A DNA stretch of 64,000 nt. Source: Formosa sp030427735 (lineage in GTDB: Bacteria > Bacteroidota > Bacteroidia > Flavobacteriales > Flavobacteriaceae). The translations under genes and the position numbers were made by a program. The notes beneath the pieces were generated by a model. It searched no databases. It was not told the origin of the DNA and worked only from the letters and a program-made list of their open reading frames with translations. The stretch is from NCBI RefSeq assembly GCF_051200825.1, contig NZ_CP195158.1, positions 372,001 through 436,000 on the forward strand. The letters run 5' to 3'. Below, piece by piece: positions 42,451 to 50,255 of the stretch. The stretch's first letter is position 1, and each line of letters begins with the position of its first letter.

Positions 42451-44640
42451 ATGAAACATGTTTTTTCTTTAATATGTTGTTTAGGGCTTTCATTAAATCT
42501 GTTGTCTCAAAATACAATAGCACAAGATTCAACCGATATTGTTACTGAAACTTTAGATGAGGTTTTGGTAAATGCAGTGCGTGTAAATGCTACCTCTCCA
42601 ATTACACATTCTAACGTTAGTAAAGAAACCATTGCTAAGCGTAATTTAGGACAAGATATCCCGGTGTTATTAAATTTTTTGCCATCGGTAGTAACTACTA
42701 GCGATGCCGGTGCTGGTATTGGTTACACAGGTATTAGGGTGCGTGGGGTAAGTGCACAATCTACTAATGTAACTATAAATGGTATTCCGTATAACGATGC
42801 CGAAAGTTTAGGGACGTTTTGGGTGAATTTGGGCGATATTGCTTCGTCTGTAGAAAGCCTTCAATTGCAACGAGGTGTCGGGACTTCGACAAATGGTGCA
42901 GGTGCTTTTGGCGCGAGTATTAATGTGTTAACCGATGCTGTTTCAGAAAAGGCATCGGGAGAATTATCTAATAGTTTTGGTAGTTACAACACCCAAAAAC
43001 ATACCGCAAAATTTAGTACGGGTACGTTAAACGATCACATCGAACTTGCCGGAAGAATGTCGGTTATTAAGTCGGATGGTTATATAGATCGTGCTTCAAC
43101 CGATTTGAAATCGTACTTTTTGCAAGCGTCGTATGTAGATGATAATCGTTTAATTAAAGCAGTTGTTTTTGGAGGTCACGAAGATACTTATCAGGCTTGG
43201 AACGGTATCGATAAGGAAATTTTAGAAAACGACAGAACCTTTAATTCGGCGGGTATGTATACCGATAGTGATGGTAATGTTAAGTTTTATGATAATGAAG
43301 TAGATGATTACAAGCAAGACCATTATCAATTGCATTGGAACGAGCGTTATAACAACCATTGGTCTACTAATGTTGGGCTTAACTACACTTATGGTAGAGG
43401 GTATTTTGAACAGTATCAAGAAGATGAAAATTTTGAGGATTACGGTTTAGATAATGTGGTTATAGGCGACGAAACGATTACGCAAACCAATTTAATTAGA
43501 CGACGTTGGTTAGATAACGATTTTTATGTGGTTAATGCCAATGCAAACTATAAAAACGATGTTGTAAACACCATTTTTGGTGCCTCTTATAGTTATTACG
43601 ATGGCGATCATTTTGGAGAAATTATTTGGTCGCAATACGCAAGTAATAGCGAGATTCGCGATCATTATTACGATGGTAATGGTAAAAAGAAAGATTTTAG
43701 TGTGTTTAGTAAAGCAACATACAGATTAAATTCTAATTGGAGTTTATTTGCCGATTTACAAATGCGTTTTGTAGATTATAAAACAACGGGAATGACTTCT
43801 GATAGGTTGCCTTTTAATATCGACGAAACCTATAACTTCTTTAATCCTAAGGCGGGAGTAACCTTTAAGTTAAATCCCGAAAACAATATGTATTTTTCGT
43901 ATGCTAGGGCTAATAGAGAGCCAAACAGAGATGATTTTCAAAGCAATCCAGATATAAAACCAGAACAATTAAACGATTTTGAATTGGGTTGGAGACACGA
44001 AAATAAGCGCTTCAGATTTAATGCGAACTTATATTACATGCAGTATAACGAACAATTGGTGTTAACGGGCAATATAGACGATGTTGGTAATCCAATTAGA
44101 ACGAATAGCGGAGAAAGTTATCGTTTAGGTTTGGAAATTGAAGCTGCCGTAGCCTTGTCAAGATCATTTTCTATACAACCAAATATTACTTTAAGTAGAA
44201 ACAAAACAAAAGAATCGATTGTTCCTTTTGATGGCGAGTTGAAAAATTTTGGCAGTACAAATATTTCGTTTTCACCAGAAATTGTGGCAGGTAATGCTGT
44301 AGTTTATCAGCCAGCAGATCATTTTCAGGTGTCGTTTTTAAGTAAGTTTGTGGGCGAGCAGTATATGGGAAATACAGATTCCAAAACTTCTAAGTTGGAT
44401 AGTTATTTTGTTAACGATTTAAATGCCATGTACGAGTTTAAAACAAACTCTATTTTTAAATCGATTATTGTATCTGGTTTAATAAATAATGTTTTTGGAA
44501 CAGAATACGTGTCTAACGGTTATTACTACACTTACGATGATACTTGGACGAATCCAGATGTCGTAACCACAATAGAAGGCGCAGGATATTATCCGCAAGC
44601 GACTAGAAATTTCTTGGTTGGTCTAACCTTGAAGTTCTAA
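42451..44640 (+). CDS. TonB-dependent receptor under TPP riboswitch, probable thiamine transporter (OMR1-like)
   Basis: 729 residues. A signal peptide (about 1-25, ending QNTIAQ) precedes a plug domain (about 45-160, QDIPVLLNFLPSVVTTSD, GIRVRGVSAQSTNV) and a barrel that ends with the aromatic LVGLTLKF. It has no CarboxypepD_reg domain, unlike the receptor at the start of the window. Control by a TPP riboswitch and adjacency to PnuT and a thiamine-binding protein point to thiamine or its phosphates as ligand, delivered to the periplasm by TonB energy. A bidirectional hairpin follows. Confidence 0.88.
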   Translation: MKHVFSLICCLGLSLNLLSQNTIAQDSTDIVTETLDEVLVNAVRVNATSPITHSNVSKETIAKRNLGQDIPVLLNFLPSVVTTSDAGAGIGYTGIRVRGVSAQSTNVTINGIPYNDAESLGTFWVNLGDIASSVESLQLQRGVGTSTNGAGAFGASINVLTDAVSEKASGELSNSFGSYNTQKHTAKFSTGTLNDHIELAGRMSVIKSDGYIDRASTDLKSYFLQASYVDDNRLIKAVVFGGHEDTYQAWNGIDKEILENDRTFNSAGMYTDSDGNVKFYDNEVDDYKQDHYQLHWNERYNNHWSTNVGLNYTYGRGYFEQYQEDENFEDYGLDNVVIGDETITQTNLIRRRWLDNDFYVVNANANYKNDVVNTIFGASYSYYDGDHFGEIIWSQYASNSEIRDHYYDGNGKKKDFSVFSKATYRLNSNWSLFADLQMRFVDYKTTGMTSDRLPFNIDETYNFFNPKAGVTFKLNPENNMYFSYARANREPNRDDFQSNPDIKPEQLNDFELGWRHENKRFRFNANLYYMQYNEQLVLTGNIDDVGNPIRTNSGESYRLGLEIEAAVALSRSFSIQPNITLSRNKTKESIVPFDGELKNFGSTNISFSPEIVAGNAVVYQPADHFQVSFLSKFVGEQYMGNTDSKTSKLDSYFVNDLNAMYEFKTNSIFKSIIVSGLINNVFGTEYVSNGYYYTYDDTWTNPDVVTTIEGAGYYPQATRNFLVGLTLKF

Positions 44641-44643
44641 AAC

Positions 44644-44695
44644 AAAAAAACAGCGATTTGAAGATTATATCGATAATCGAAATCGCTGTTTTTTT
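44644..44695. terminator. Bidirectional terminator after the thiamine receptor
   Basis: A perfect 16-bp stem (AAAAAAACAGCGATTT at 44644-44659, complement at 44680-44695) with a 20-base loop and A and T runs on the two sides. The right arm overlaps the stop of the convergent lipoprotein gene. Confidence 0.85.
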
Positions 44696-45137
44696 AATTG
44701 TTATAAACCCTAATAATAGAGCCGTTAACTTCTACATAATACGGTTTTAAGGCGTACCCGCCAATAGTGCCACTTTCGGGGTTGCCGTTTATAATGTTAT
44801 AAGTATTGCCGTCGTCGCAACTACAACTGGCAATAATACCATTAACTGTAAGGTGCGAGCAATTGGTTAATGCGTGGTTGGGGTCGCTCAATTCAAAAGC
44901 TGTGTAATTGGTGCCGCCAATGTAGTATAATACAACCCCGTTTATCCCATACGGATTGTTTAGGGTAATGTAGTTTCCAGGGAATTTAAGGCTGTTGTAT
45001 TGTGGTAAATTGGTGTTAATTAAATTACCCGTATTAAAAGCGTAATCGGGAAGATATGGATTGTTTAATGCATCGTCGTCCGAGCTGCAATTTGCAAAAA
45101 CCAAGGCGATTAAAGCAAGTAAAAGCGTTTTTTTCAT
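44694..45137 (-). CDS. Rieske-like lipoprotein, probably without cluster
   Basis: 147 residues from ATG 45137; the ORF upstream to 45158 precedes the signal. The lipobox is in ALVFANC with Cys16. The mature part contains LKFPGNYITLNNPYGINGVV, then NCSHLTVNGIIASCSCDDG and YALKPYYVEVNGSIIRVY, which reads like a Rieske fold whose CxH and CxxH ligand loops have become CSH and CSCDD. I therefore expect the fold but not the [2Fe-2S] cluster. Such degenerate Rieske lipoproteins occur in Flavobacteriaceae; function unknown. Confidence 0.65.
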   Translation of the reverse strand: MKKTLLLALIALVFANCSSDDDALNNPYLPDYAFNTGNLINTNLPQYNSLKFPGNYITLNNPYGINGVVLYYIGGTNYTAFELSDPNHALTNCSHLTVNGIIASCSCDDGNTYNIINGNPESGTIGGYALKPYYVEVNGSIIRVYNN

Positions 45138-45193
45138 AGTTATATTTTCGGTTTGCAATTTACAACAAAAAGCAGTTTGCTATAAATATTTTG

Positions 45194-45201
45194 TATATTT
45201 G
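45194..45201 (+). promoter_or_regulatory. -7 box upstream of greA
   Basis: TATATTTG is an exact TAnnTTTG match. A TTTG 14 bases upstream (45176-45179) is closer than the usual 19-21 bases. The start of transcription would fall at about 45205-45208, immediately before the first leader hairpin. Confidence 0.6.
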
Positions 45202-45207
45202 TGTTAC

Positions 45208-45269
45208 AATCTCGTTAAGCGGGATTTTTTTTGTTTCATAGGCACCATGTTTATGAAACATATTTTTTT
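45208..45269 (+). promoter_or_regulatory. Two consecutive terminator-like hairpins in the greA leader
   Basis: Hairpin 1: AATCTCG (45208-45214) pairs with CGGGATT (45220-45226), then eight T. Hairpin 2: TGTTTCATA (45232-45240) pairs with TATGAAACA (45252-45260), then TATTTTTTTA. Both precede the greA ATG and lie just after the -7 box. They could attenuate greA or release short RNAs. Confidence 0.6.
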
Positions 45270-45288
45270 AAATTAAAACGATGAAGTT

Positions 45289-45762
45289 ATGAGTAAAGTA
45301 TCTTATTACACTGCAGAAGGATTAAAAAAATTAAGAGACGAACTAAAACAATTAAAAGATATAGAACGTCCGCGTGCCTCGCAGGCTATTGCAGAAGCTA
45401 GAGATAAAGGCGATTTGAGTGAAAATGCCGAGTACGATGCGGCTAAGGAAGCCCAAGGGATGTTAGAGATGAAAATTTCGAAATTAGAAGAGGTTTTGGC
45501 AAATGCCCGTGTAATTGACGAATCTCAATTAGACACCTCTAAAATTTTGGTGCTGTCTAAAGTTAAAATCAAAAACCAAACCAATGGTATGGAAATGATG
45601 TACACTTTGGTGGCCGACGGTGAAGCCGATTTAAAATCGGGTAAAATATCTGTAAATTCACCAATTGGTAAAGGATTGTTAGGGAAATCTGTTGGCGATG
45701 TTGCCGAAATTCAGGTGCCTAATGGCGTGATGAAATTTGATATTATAGAAATTTCTCGATAA
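45289..45762 (+). CDS. greA: Transcription elongation factor GreA
   Basis: 157 residues. The N-terminal coiled coil runs to about residue 75 (LKKLRDELKQLKDIERPR, GDLSENAEYDAAKEAQGML with the tip Asp/Glu that enter the RNA polymerase secondary channel) and is followed by the C-terminal FKBP-like domain (about 80-157, SPIGKGLLGKSVGDVAE). GreA rescues backtracked RNA polymerase. It is followed by the HIT gene 130 bases downstream. Confidence 0.96.
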   Translation: MSKVSYYTAEGLKKLRDELKQLKDIERPRASQAIAEARDKGDLSENAEYDAAKEAQGMLEMKISKLEEVLANARVIDESQLDTSKILVLSKVKIKNQTNGMEMMYTLVADGEADLKSGKISVNSPIGKGLLGKSVGDVAEIQVPNGVMKFDIIEISR

Positions 45763-45894
45763 AATCAATAATCATAAGCAGGGTTCCTATGTGTTTTGCA
45801 ACAAAAAATTCATAGGAATCAATTCGTTTTAGTCTTGAATCGAGAGCGATTAGTATAATAAGGTGATGCATACATCACATAAAATAGTTTAATT

Positions 45895-46284
45895 ATGGCT
45901 TCTATTTTTAGTAAAATTATTTCTGGTGAATTGCCAGCGTATAAAATTGCAGAAACCGAAGAGTTTTTGGCGTTTTTAGATATCAATCCAAACACCAAAG
46001 GACATACGCTATGTATTCCTAAACAGGAAGTAGATAAGTTATTCGATTTGGATGAAGCACAATATTTAGGGCTGTTAAAGTTTTCTAGACAGGTTGCAAA
46101 AGCTATAGAAAAAGCCATTCCTTGTAAGCGTGTAGGCTTAACCGTAATCGGTTTAGAAGTGCCACATGCCCACGTACATTTAATTCCGTTACACACTATG
46201 GAAGACGCACGGTTTTTGCATAAAACAAGCTTGACCGATGCCGATTTTCAAGATGTTGTAAATGCCATAAAAGCACATTTATAG
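45895..46284 (+). CDS. HIT family protein
   Basis: 129 residues. The histidine triad is HAHVHLIPL near residue 100, with the nucleotide-pocket words FSKIISGELPAYKI and DINPNTKGHTLCIP. Members of the Hint branch hydrolyse adenosine phosphoramidates or other nucleoside conjugates in the cytoplasm. It is convergent with a histidine kinase gene, with only 4 bases between the stop codons and no room for a hairpin. Confidence 0.92.
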   Translation: MASIFSKIISGELPAYKIAETEEFLAFLDINPNTKGHTLCIPKQEVDKLFDLDEAQYLGLLKFSRQVAKAIEKAIPCKRVGLTVIGLEVPHAHVHLIPLHTMEDARFLHKTSLTDADFQDVVNAIKAHL

Positions 46285-46288
46285 TTTA

Positions 46289-47443
46289 CTAAAGTGTTCT
46301 TTTAAGGGTAATTTGCATGGTAGTGCCTTTGCCAATTTCCGATTGTAATACTTTTATTTTTCCGTCGTGAAAATCTTCAATAATACGTTTGGCTAACGAA
46401 AGGCCTAAGCCCCAGCCACGTTTTTTGGTGGTAAATCCGGGCTCGAAAATACGTGTAAATTGGTTTTTATGAAGGCCTTTGCCAGTGTCGGAAACTGTAA
46501 TTTTAACATCGTTTGTGCTCGGGATAATTTTTATAGACAATTCTCCTTTGCCTTTCATCGCATCAATAGCGTTTTTTACTAAATTTTCTATGGTCCAGCT
46601 ATACAGTTGCGGGTTTAATTGAATAGGGATTTTAGTATCTGGAACATCGATATTAAAGTTTATTAGTTTGGACGAACGCGATTTTAAATAATCGTAAGAT
46701 TCTATGGTTTCTTGTACCAAGTCTGTTGCTTCAAGCGTTGGTACCGATCCTATTTTGCTAAAGCGTTCAGTAATGGTTTGTAGTCTATTTATATCTTTTT
46801 CAATTTCTGTAATATAATCTGGGTTTACATCTTCTATTTTAAGTAGTTCCGTCCAACCAATTAAAGACGATAATGGTGTACCAATTTGGTGAGCGGTTTC
46901 TTTGGCCATACCAGACCACAATTTATTTTGTGTAGCAATTTTTGTGCTTCGGTAAAATACATATACCAGCCCTGCAAAAAGCACAATAATTAAAATAAAT
47001 GCAATGGGGTAATACTTAAGTTTGTTTAGTAATGGCGAATTGCCGTAGTAGAGCGTGTCGAGAACTTTTCCTTCGTAAATAATTTCTATTGGCTGATTTT
47101 CTTTTTCGAATTCTAAGATAAGATCTTTTACGTAAGCAGAGTTTTGCGCTTTTTTTTCGTCTAAATTATTGTGCTCTATATTGCCGTTTAAATCCACCAT
47201 AATCATTGGGGTGGTTGTGTTACTTTGTAAAATTTGAAGAGGTAGCTCGCCAATATCGCCATCTAAATTGGTACTTTTAATCAGATCGCGTTGTGCTGCC
47301 GACCAAATTTGCATTTTTATACGTTCTTCGGCTTTGAAGCTTTGAAAAAACATGAAAGTATTCCATAAAATTAAAATAATGATAGTAAAAGAGATACCGA
47401 TAATAATCCAACGAATGAGTCCCTTATGTTTTGTAAAAAGCAT
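46289..47443 (-). CDS. Sensor histidine kinase
   Basis: 384 residues. Two transmembrane helices (about 13-33 and 145-168) bracket a periplasmic sensor of about 110 residues. The H-box is AHQIGTPLSSLIGWTELL with the phospho-acceptor His, the N-box ENLVKNAIDAM, and the G-boxes DTGKGL and GWGLGLSLAKRI. There is no HAMP domain of obvious length and no receiver next door, so its partner response regulator is elsewhere. The signal sensed is unknown. Confidence 0.93.
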   Translation of the reverse strand: MLFTKHKGLIRWIIIGISFTIIILILWNTFMFFQSFKAEERIKMQIWSAAQRDLIKSTNLDGDIGELPLQILQSNTTTPMIMVDLNGNIEHNNLDEKKAQNSAYVKDLILEFEKENQPIEIIYEGKVLDTLYYGNSPLLNKLKYYPIAFILIIVLFAGLVYVFYRSTKIATQNKLWSGMAKETAHQIGTPLSSLIGWTELLKIEDVNPDYITEIEKDINRLQTITERFSKIGSVPTLEATDLVQETIESYDYLKSRSSKLINFNIDVPDTKIPIQLNPQLYSWTIENLVKNAIDAMKGKGELSIKIIPSTNDVKITVSDTGKGLHKNQFTRIFEPGFTTKKRGWGLGLSLAKRIIEDFHDGKIKVLQSEIGKGTTMQITLKRTL

Positions 47444-47515
47444 TTAATTTATTTTTAATGGTAATATAATGCAAATCTGTTAATAATATTGTGATATCAA
47501 GTGTTCAAATCATTT

Positions 47516-47544
47516 TTTGTTCAAGCATAGATTGTTTACATTTG
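47516..47544 (+). promoter_or_regulatory. Promoter of the flavin reductase-like gene
   Basis: TTTG at 47516-47519, a 17-base spacer and TACATTTG at 47537-47544, 20 bases before the ATG at 47565. It overlaps the longer ORF start at 47517 and so rules that start out. Confidence 0.6.
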
Positions 47545-47564
47545 CTGAAATTCTAAAAGGCTAT

Positions 47565-48437
47565 ATGATTTCATTCGAACCGAAGGAACTTTCAACTGCA
47601 AAATTACATAGTTACTTGCTAAGCGCTGTTGCGCCAAGGCCCATTGCGTTTGCGAGTACGGTAGATGCCGAAGGACGTCCTAACTTATCGCCATTTAGTT
47701 TTTTTAATGTCTTTAGTGCCAATCCGCCAATTTTAGTATTTTCGCCAGCCAGACGCGTAAAAAATAATACGGTTAAACATACCTTGGTTAATGTGCAGTA
47801 TACTAAAGAAGTTGTAATTAATATTGTTAATTACGATTTGGTACAGCAAATGTCGTTAAGCAGTACGGAATATCCAGAGGGAGTAAACGAGTTCGAGAAA
47901 TCGGGTTTAACTATGTTGCCGTCGGATGTTGTAAAACCCTACCGTGTAGGCGAATCGCCTGTGCAGTTAGAGTGTAAGGTTAATCAAATTATAGCATTAG
48001 GCGATCAAGGTGGTGCAGGAAATTTAGTGATTTGTGAAGTGGTTAAATTACACATTTCCAAAGAAGTTTTAAATGCAGATAGTACTATTGATCAAGATAA
48101 ATTAGACGTTGTAGCACGTGCTGGTGGTAGTTATTATAGCAGAGCTAAAACAGGTTTTTTTGAAATACCAAAGCCATTGTCTACAATGGGTATTGGGGTA
48201 GATGCTTTACCAGACGATGTAAAAAATAGCATGGTGCTTACGGGCAACGATTTAGGTATGCTTGGTAATGTTGAAGCATTGCCTACGACAGAAGAGGTAG
48301 CGGCTTTTGTAAAAGATAGAGCAGAGCGTTACCCGAGTATTAAAAATGTAAATACTTTAAGAGGAAAACATATCTTAGCGCAAAATTTTTTAAGTTACGG
48401 CGATGTAGATAGCGCTTGGAAAATTTTATTATCTTAA
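47565..48437 (+). CDS. Flavin reductase-like domain protein
   Basis: 290 residues from ATG 47565. The FMN-binding split-barrel is seen at SAVAPRPIAFASTVDAEG and LSPFSFFNVFSANPP, followed by NTVKHTLVNVQYTKEVV. A C-terminal extension of about 100 residues (IPKPLSTMGIGVDALPDD, RGKHILAQNFLSYGDVDSA) is longer than in simple FMN reductases and is typical of the Bacteroidota version. It binds FMN; whether it is a reductase or a pyridoxine-oxidase-like enzyme is not decidable here. It is cytoplasmic and is followed by a DUF3127 gene 51 bases on. Confidence 0.87.
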   Translation: MISFEPKELSTAKLHSYLLSAVAPRPIAFASTVDAEGRPNLSPFSFFNVFSANPPILVFSPARRVKNNTVKHTLVNVQYTKEVVINIVNYDLVQQMSLSSTEYPEGVNEFEKSGLTMLPSDVVKPYRVGESPVQLECKVNQIIALGDQGGAGNLVICEVVKLHISKEVLNADSTIDQDKLDVVARAGGSYYSRAKTGFFEIPKPLSTMGIGVDALPDDVKNSMVLTGNDLGMLGNVEALPTTEEVAAFVKDRAERYPSIKNVNTLRGKHILAQNFLSYGDVDSAWKILLS

Positions 48438-48488
48438 AACATTATTACAATATCGAACGTTTTATAATAGAATAGAAAAATAAATTAA

Positions 48489-48863
48489 ATGGAAGTACAA
48501 GGAAGAATTAAAATGGTAGGTGAGACCCAAACTTTTGGTAGTAATGGGTTTAGAAAAAGAGAAGTAGTAGTTACAACAGAAGAGCAGTATCCGCAACATA
48601 TATTAGTAGAGTTTGTTCAAGATAAAACAGATTTATTGAACAACTATAGTGTAGGACAAAACGTAAAAGTGAGTATTAATTTAAGAGGAAGAGAGTGGGT
48701 AAATCCACAAGGCGAGACCAAGTATTTTAACTCTATTCAGGGTTGGAGAATCGAAGCTGTACAAGATGGTGCTTCTGGTAATGTGCCACCAGTGCCGCCA
48801 GCCGATGCATTCGAGCCTGCTTCTAGCTTAAATCAAGACGAGCACGACGACTTACCTTTCTAG
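48489..48863 (+). CDS. DUF3127 protein with SSB-like C-terminal tip
   Basis: 124 residues. The DUF3127 domain (about 1-95) has beta-strand words KMVGETQTFGSNGFRKR and QNVKVSINLRGREWVNPQGE that look like an OB fold. A Pro/Ala linker (GNVPPVPPADAFEPASS) follows, then the C-terminus DEHDDLPF, which is the acidic DDLPF tip of SSB. It is likely a DNA- or RNA-binding protein that engages SSB partner proteins; function inferred. A hairpin terminator follows. Confidence 0.85.
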   Translation: MEVQGRIKMVGETQTFGSNGFRKREVVVTTEEQYPQHILVEFVQDKTDLLNNYSVGQNVKVSINLRGREWVNPQGETKYFNSIQGWRIEAVQDGASGNVPPVPPADAFEPASSLNQDEHDDLPF

Positions 48864-48898
48864 TCGAAGGTAAATTATGACTAATTCAAAGTGTGATG

Positions 48899-48936
48899 AA
48901 CCTCAATATCTTTCGATATTGGGGTTTATTTATTTT
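48899..48936 (+). terminator. Intrinsic terminator after the DUF3127 gene
   Basis: AACCTCAATATC (48899-48910) pairs with GATATTGGGGTT (48915-48926), with one G-T wobble and a 4-base loop, followed by a T-rich tail. It lies 25 bases before the aat start codon. Confidence 0.75.
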
Positions 48937-48960
48937 AGATTGTTTTCTTAAATTTGGGTA

Positions 48961-49584
48961 ATGAAGTTTTTAAAAGAAAAAATAGAATTTCCAGATATCC
49001 GGGAAGCCACTAAAGAAGGGCTTTTGGCAGTGGGCGGCGATTTGTCTCCTGAGCGATTACTTTTTGCGTATAAACGTGGCATTTTTCCTTGGTTTGAAGA
49101 CGATAATGCTATTCTATGGTGGTCGCCAGATCCTAGGTTTGTACTTTATCCGGGAGATTTAAAAGTTTCAAAAAGCATGCGTCAGTTTTTAAGAAATTGT
49201 AATTTAACAGTAACTGTTAATGCCGATTTTTCGGCGGTAATTAGCGCTTGTTCTAAAATAAGTCGTCCCGGGCAGGAAGGCACTTGGATTACCAAAAAAA
49301 TGACCGATGCTTATATTGCACTTCATGAAATGGGGTTCGCTAAGTCTGTAGAGGTGTGGCAAGATAAAACACTTGTGGGCGGACTTTATGGTGTGGATTT
49401 AGGTAATGGTGTGTTTTGTGGCGAGAGTATGTTTACTAAAGTGAGTAATGCTAGTAAGGCTGGGTTTATCACTTTTATTCAAAATTCCGATTATAAACTA
49501 ATAGATTGCCAAGTTTATACACCACACCTAGAGAGCCTGGGAGCAATAGAAATTCCTAGAGAACATTTTTTACGCTATCTGTAG
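48961..49584 (+). CDS. aat: Leucyl/phenylalanyl-tRNA-protein transferase
   Basis: 207 residues. Conserved words are EGLLAVGGDLSPERLLFAYK, GIFPWFEDDNAILWWSPDPR, GVDLGNGVFCGESMF and FITFIQNSDYKLIDCQVYTP. The enzyme adds Leu or Phe to N-terminal Arg/Lys, marking proteins for ClpAP/ClpS degradation (N-degron pathway). The gene ends 6 bases before convergent tag. Confidence 0.95.
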   Translation: MKFLKEKIEFPDIREATKEGLLAVGGDLSPERLLFAYKRGIFPWFEDDNAILWWSPDPRFVLYPGDLKVSKSMRQFLRNCNLTVTVNADFSAVISACSKISRPGQEGTWITKKMTDAYIALHEMGFAKSVEVWQDKTLVGGLYGVDLGNGVFCGESMFTKVSNASKAGFITFIQNSDYKLIDCQVYTPHLESLGAIEIPREHFLRYL

Positions 49585-49590
49585 TGAGAA

Positions 49591-50157
49591 CTAAACTTCG
49601 TTGTATCTAAAACATTGCACTTCGTGGTCGTTTATCATACCAGTGGCTTGCATGTGGGCGTAAATAACGGTAGAGCCTACAAATTTAAATCCACGTTTTT
49701 TTAAATCTTTACTGATGGCATCACTCAAAGGGGTGTTTGCTGGGGCGTCTTTATAGTACGACAGTTGGTTTTTAATTGGTTTGCCATCAACAAATCCCCA
49801 AATGTAATTACTAAAACTTCCAAACTCTTCCTGTACTTTTATAAAGGCTTGGGCATTACTAACCGTAGCTTTTATTTTTAATTTATTTCGGATGATGCCT
49901 GTATCTTGTGCGAGTTCTTCTAGTTTCGAAGCCGTATAATTGGCTATGGTGTTATAATCAAAACCATCAAACGCATTTCTAAAATTTTCTCGTTTTCGTA
50001 ACACGGTAATCCAACTTAATCCAGCCTGGAATGTTTCCAATATTAAAAACTCAAAAAGTGTAGCGTCATCTTTAACAGGAACGCCCCATTCTAAATCGTG
50101 ATAAGCTTCATATAAATCGTCTCCAACGCACCAACCGCATCTGTGTTTTTCCATCAT
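49591..50157 (-). CDS. tag: DNA-3-methyladenine glycosylase I
   Basis: 188 residues. Zinc-binding Cys and His are seen in HRCGWCVGDDLYEAYHDLEW and, at the C-terminus, MINDHEVQCFRYNEV. The core AGLSWITVLRKRENFRNAFDG and GFKFVGSTVIYAHMQATGMI are typical of Tag. The enzyme removes 3-methyladenine from alkylated DNA without a nuclease step. Two Met codons overlap at the start; I use the first. Confidence 0.96.
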   Translation of the reverse strand: MMEKHRCGWCVGDDLYEAYHDLEWGVPVKDDATLFEFLILETFQAGLSWITVLRKRENFRNAFDGFDYNTIANYTASKLEELAQDTGIIRNKLKIKATVSNAQAFIKVQEEFGSFSNYIWGFVDGKPIKNQLSYYKDAPANTPLSDAISKDLKKRGFKFVGSTVIYAHMQATGMINDHEVQCFRYNEV

Positions 50158-50224
50158 AATGAAAGGTTTTAATAAAACTCCTACTAATGTAACAACTGTT
50201 ACCCAAAAACAAAGGTAATAGCTT

Positions 50225-50232
50225 TAATTTTG
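50225..50232 (+). promoter_or_regulatory. -7 box of the thioredoxin-like gene
   Basis: TAATTTTG, 23 bases upstream of the ATG at 50256 and inside the longer ORF that starts at 50235, which argues against that longer start. Confidence 0.5.
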
Positions 50233-50255
50233 TAGTGTTAAAAATAAAGATTCTC

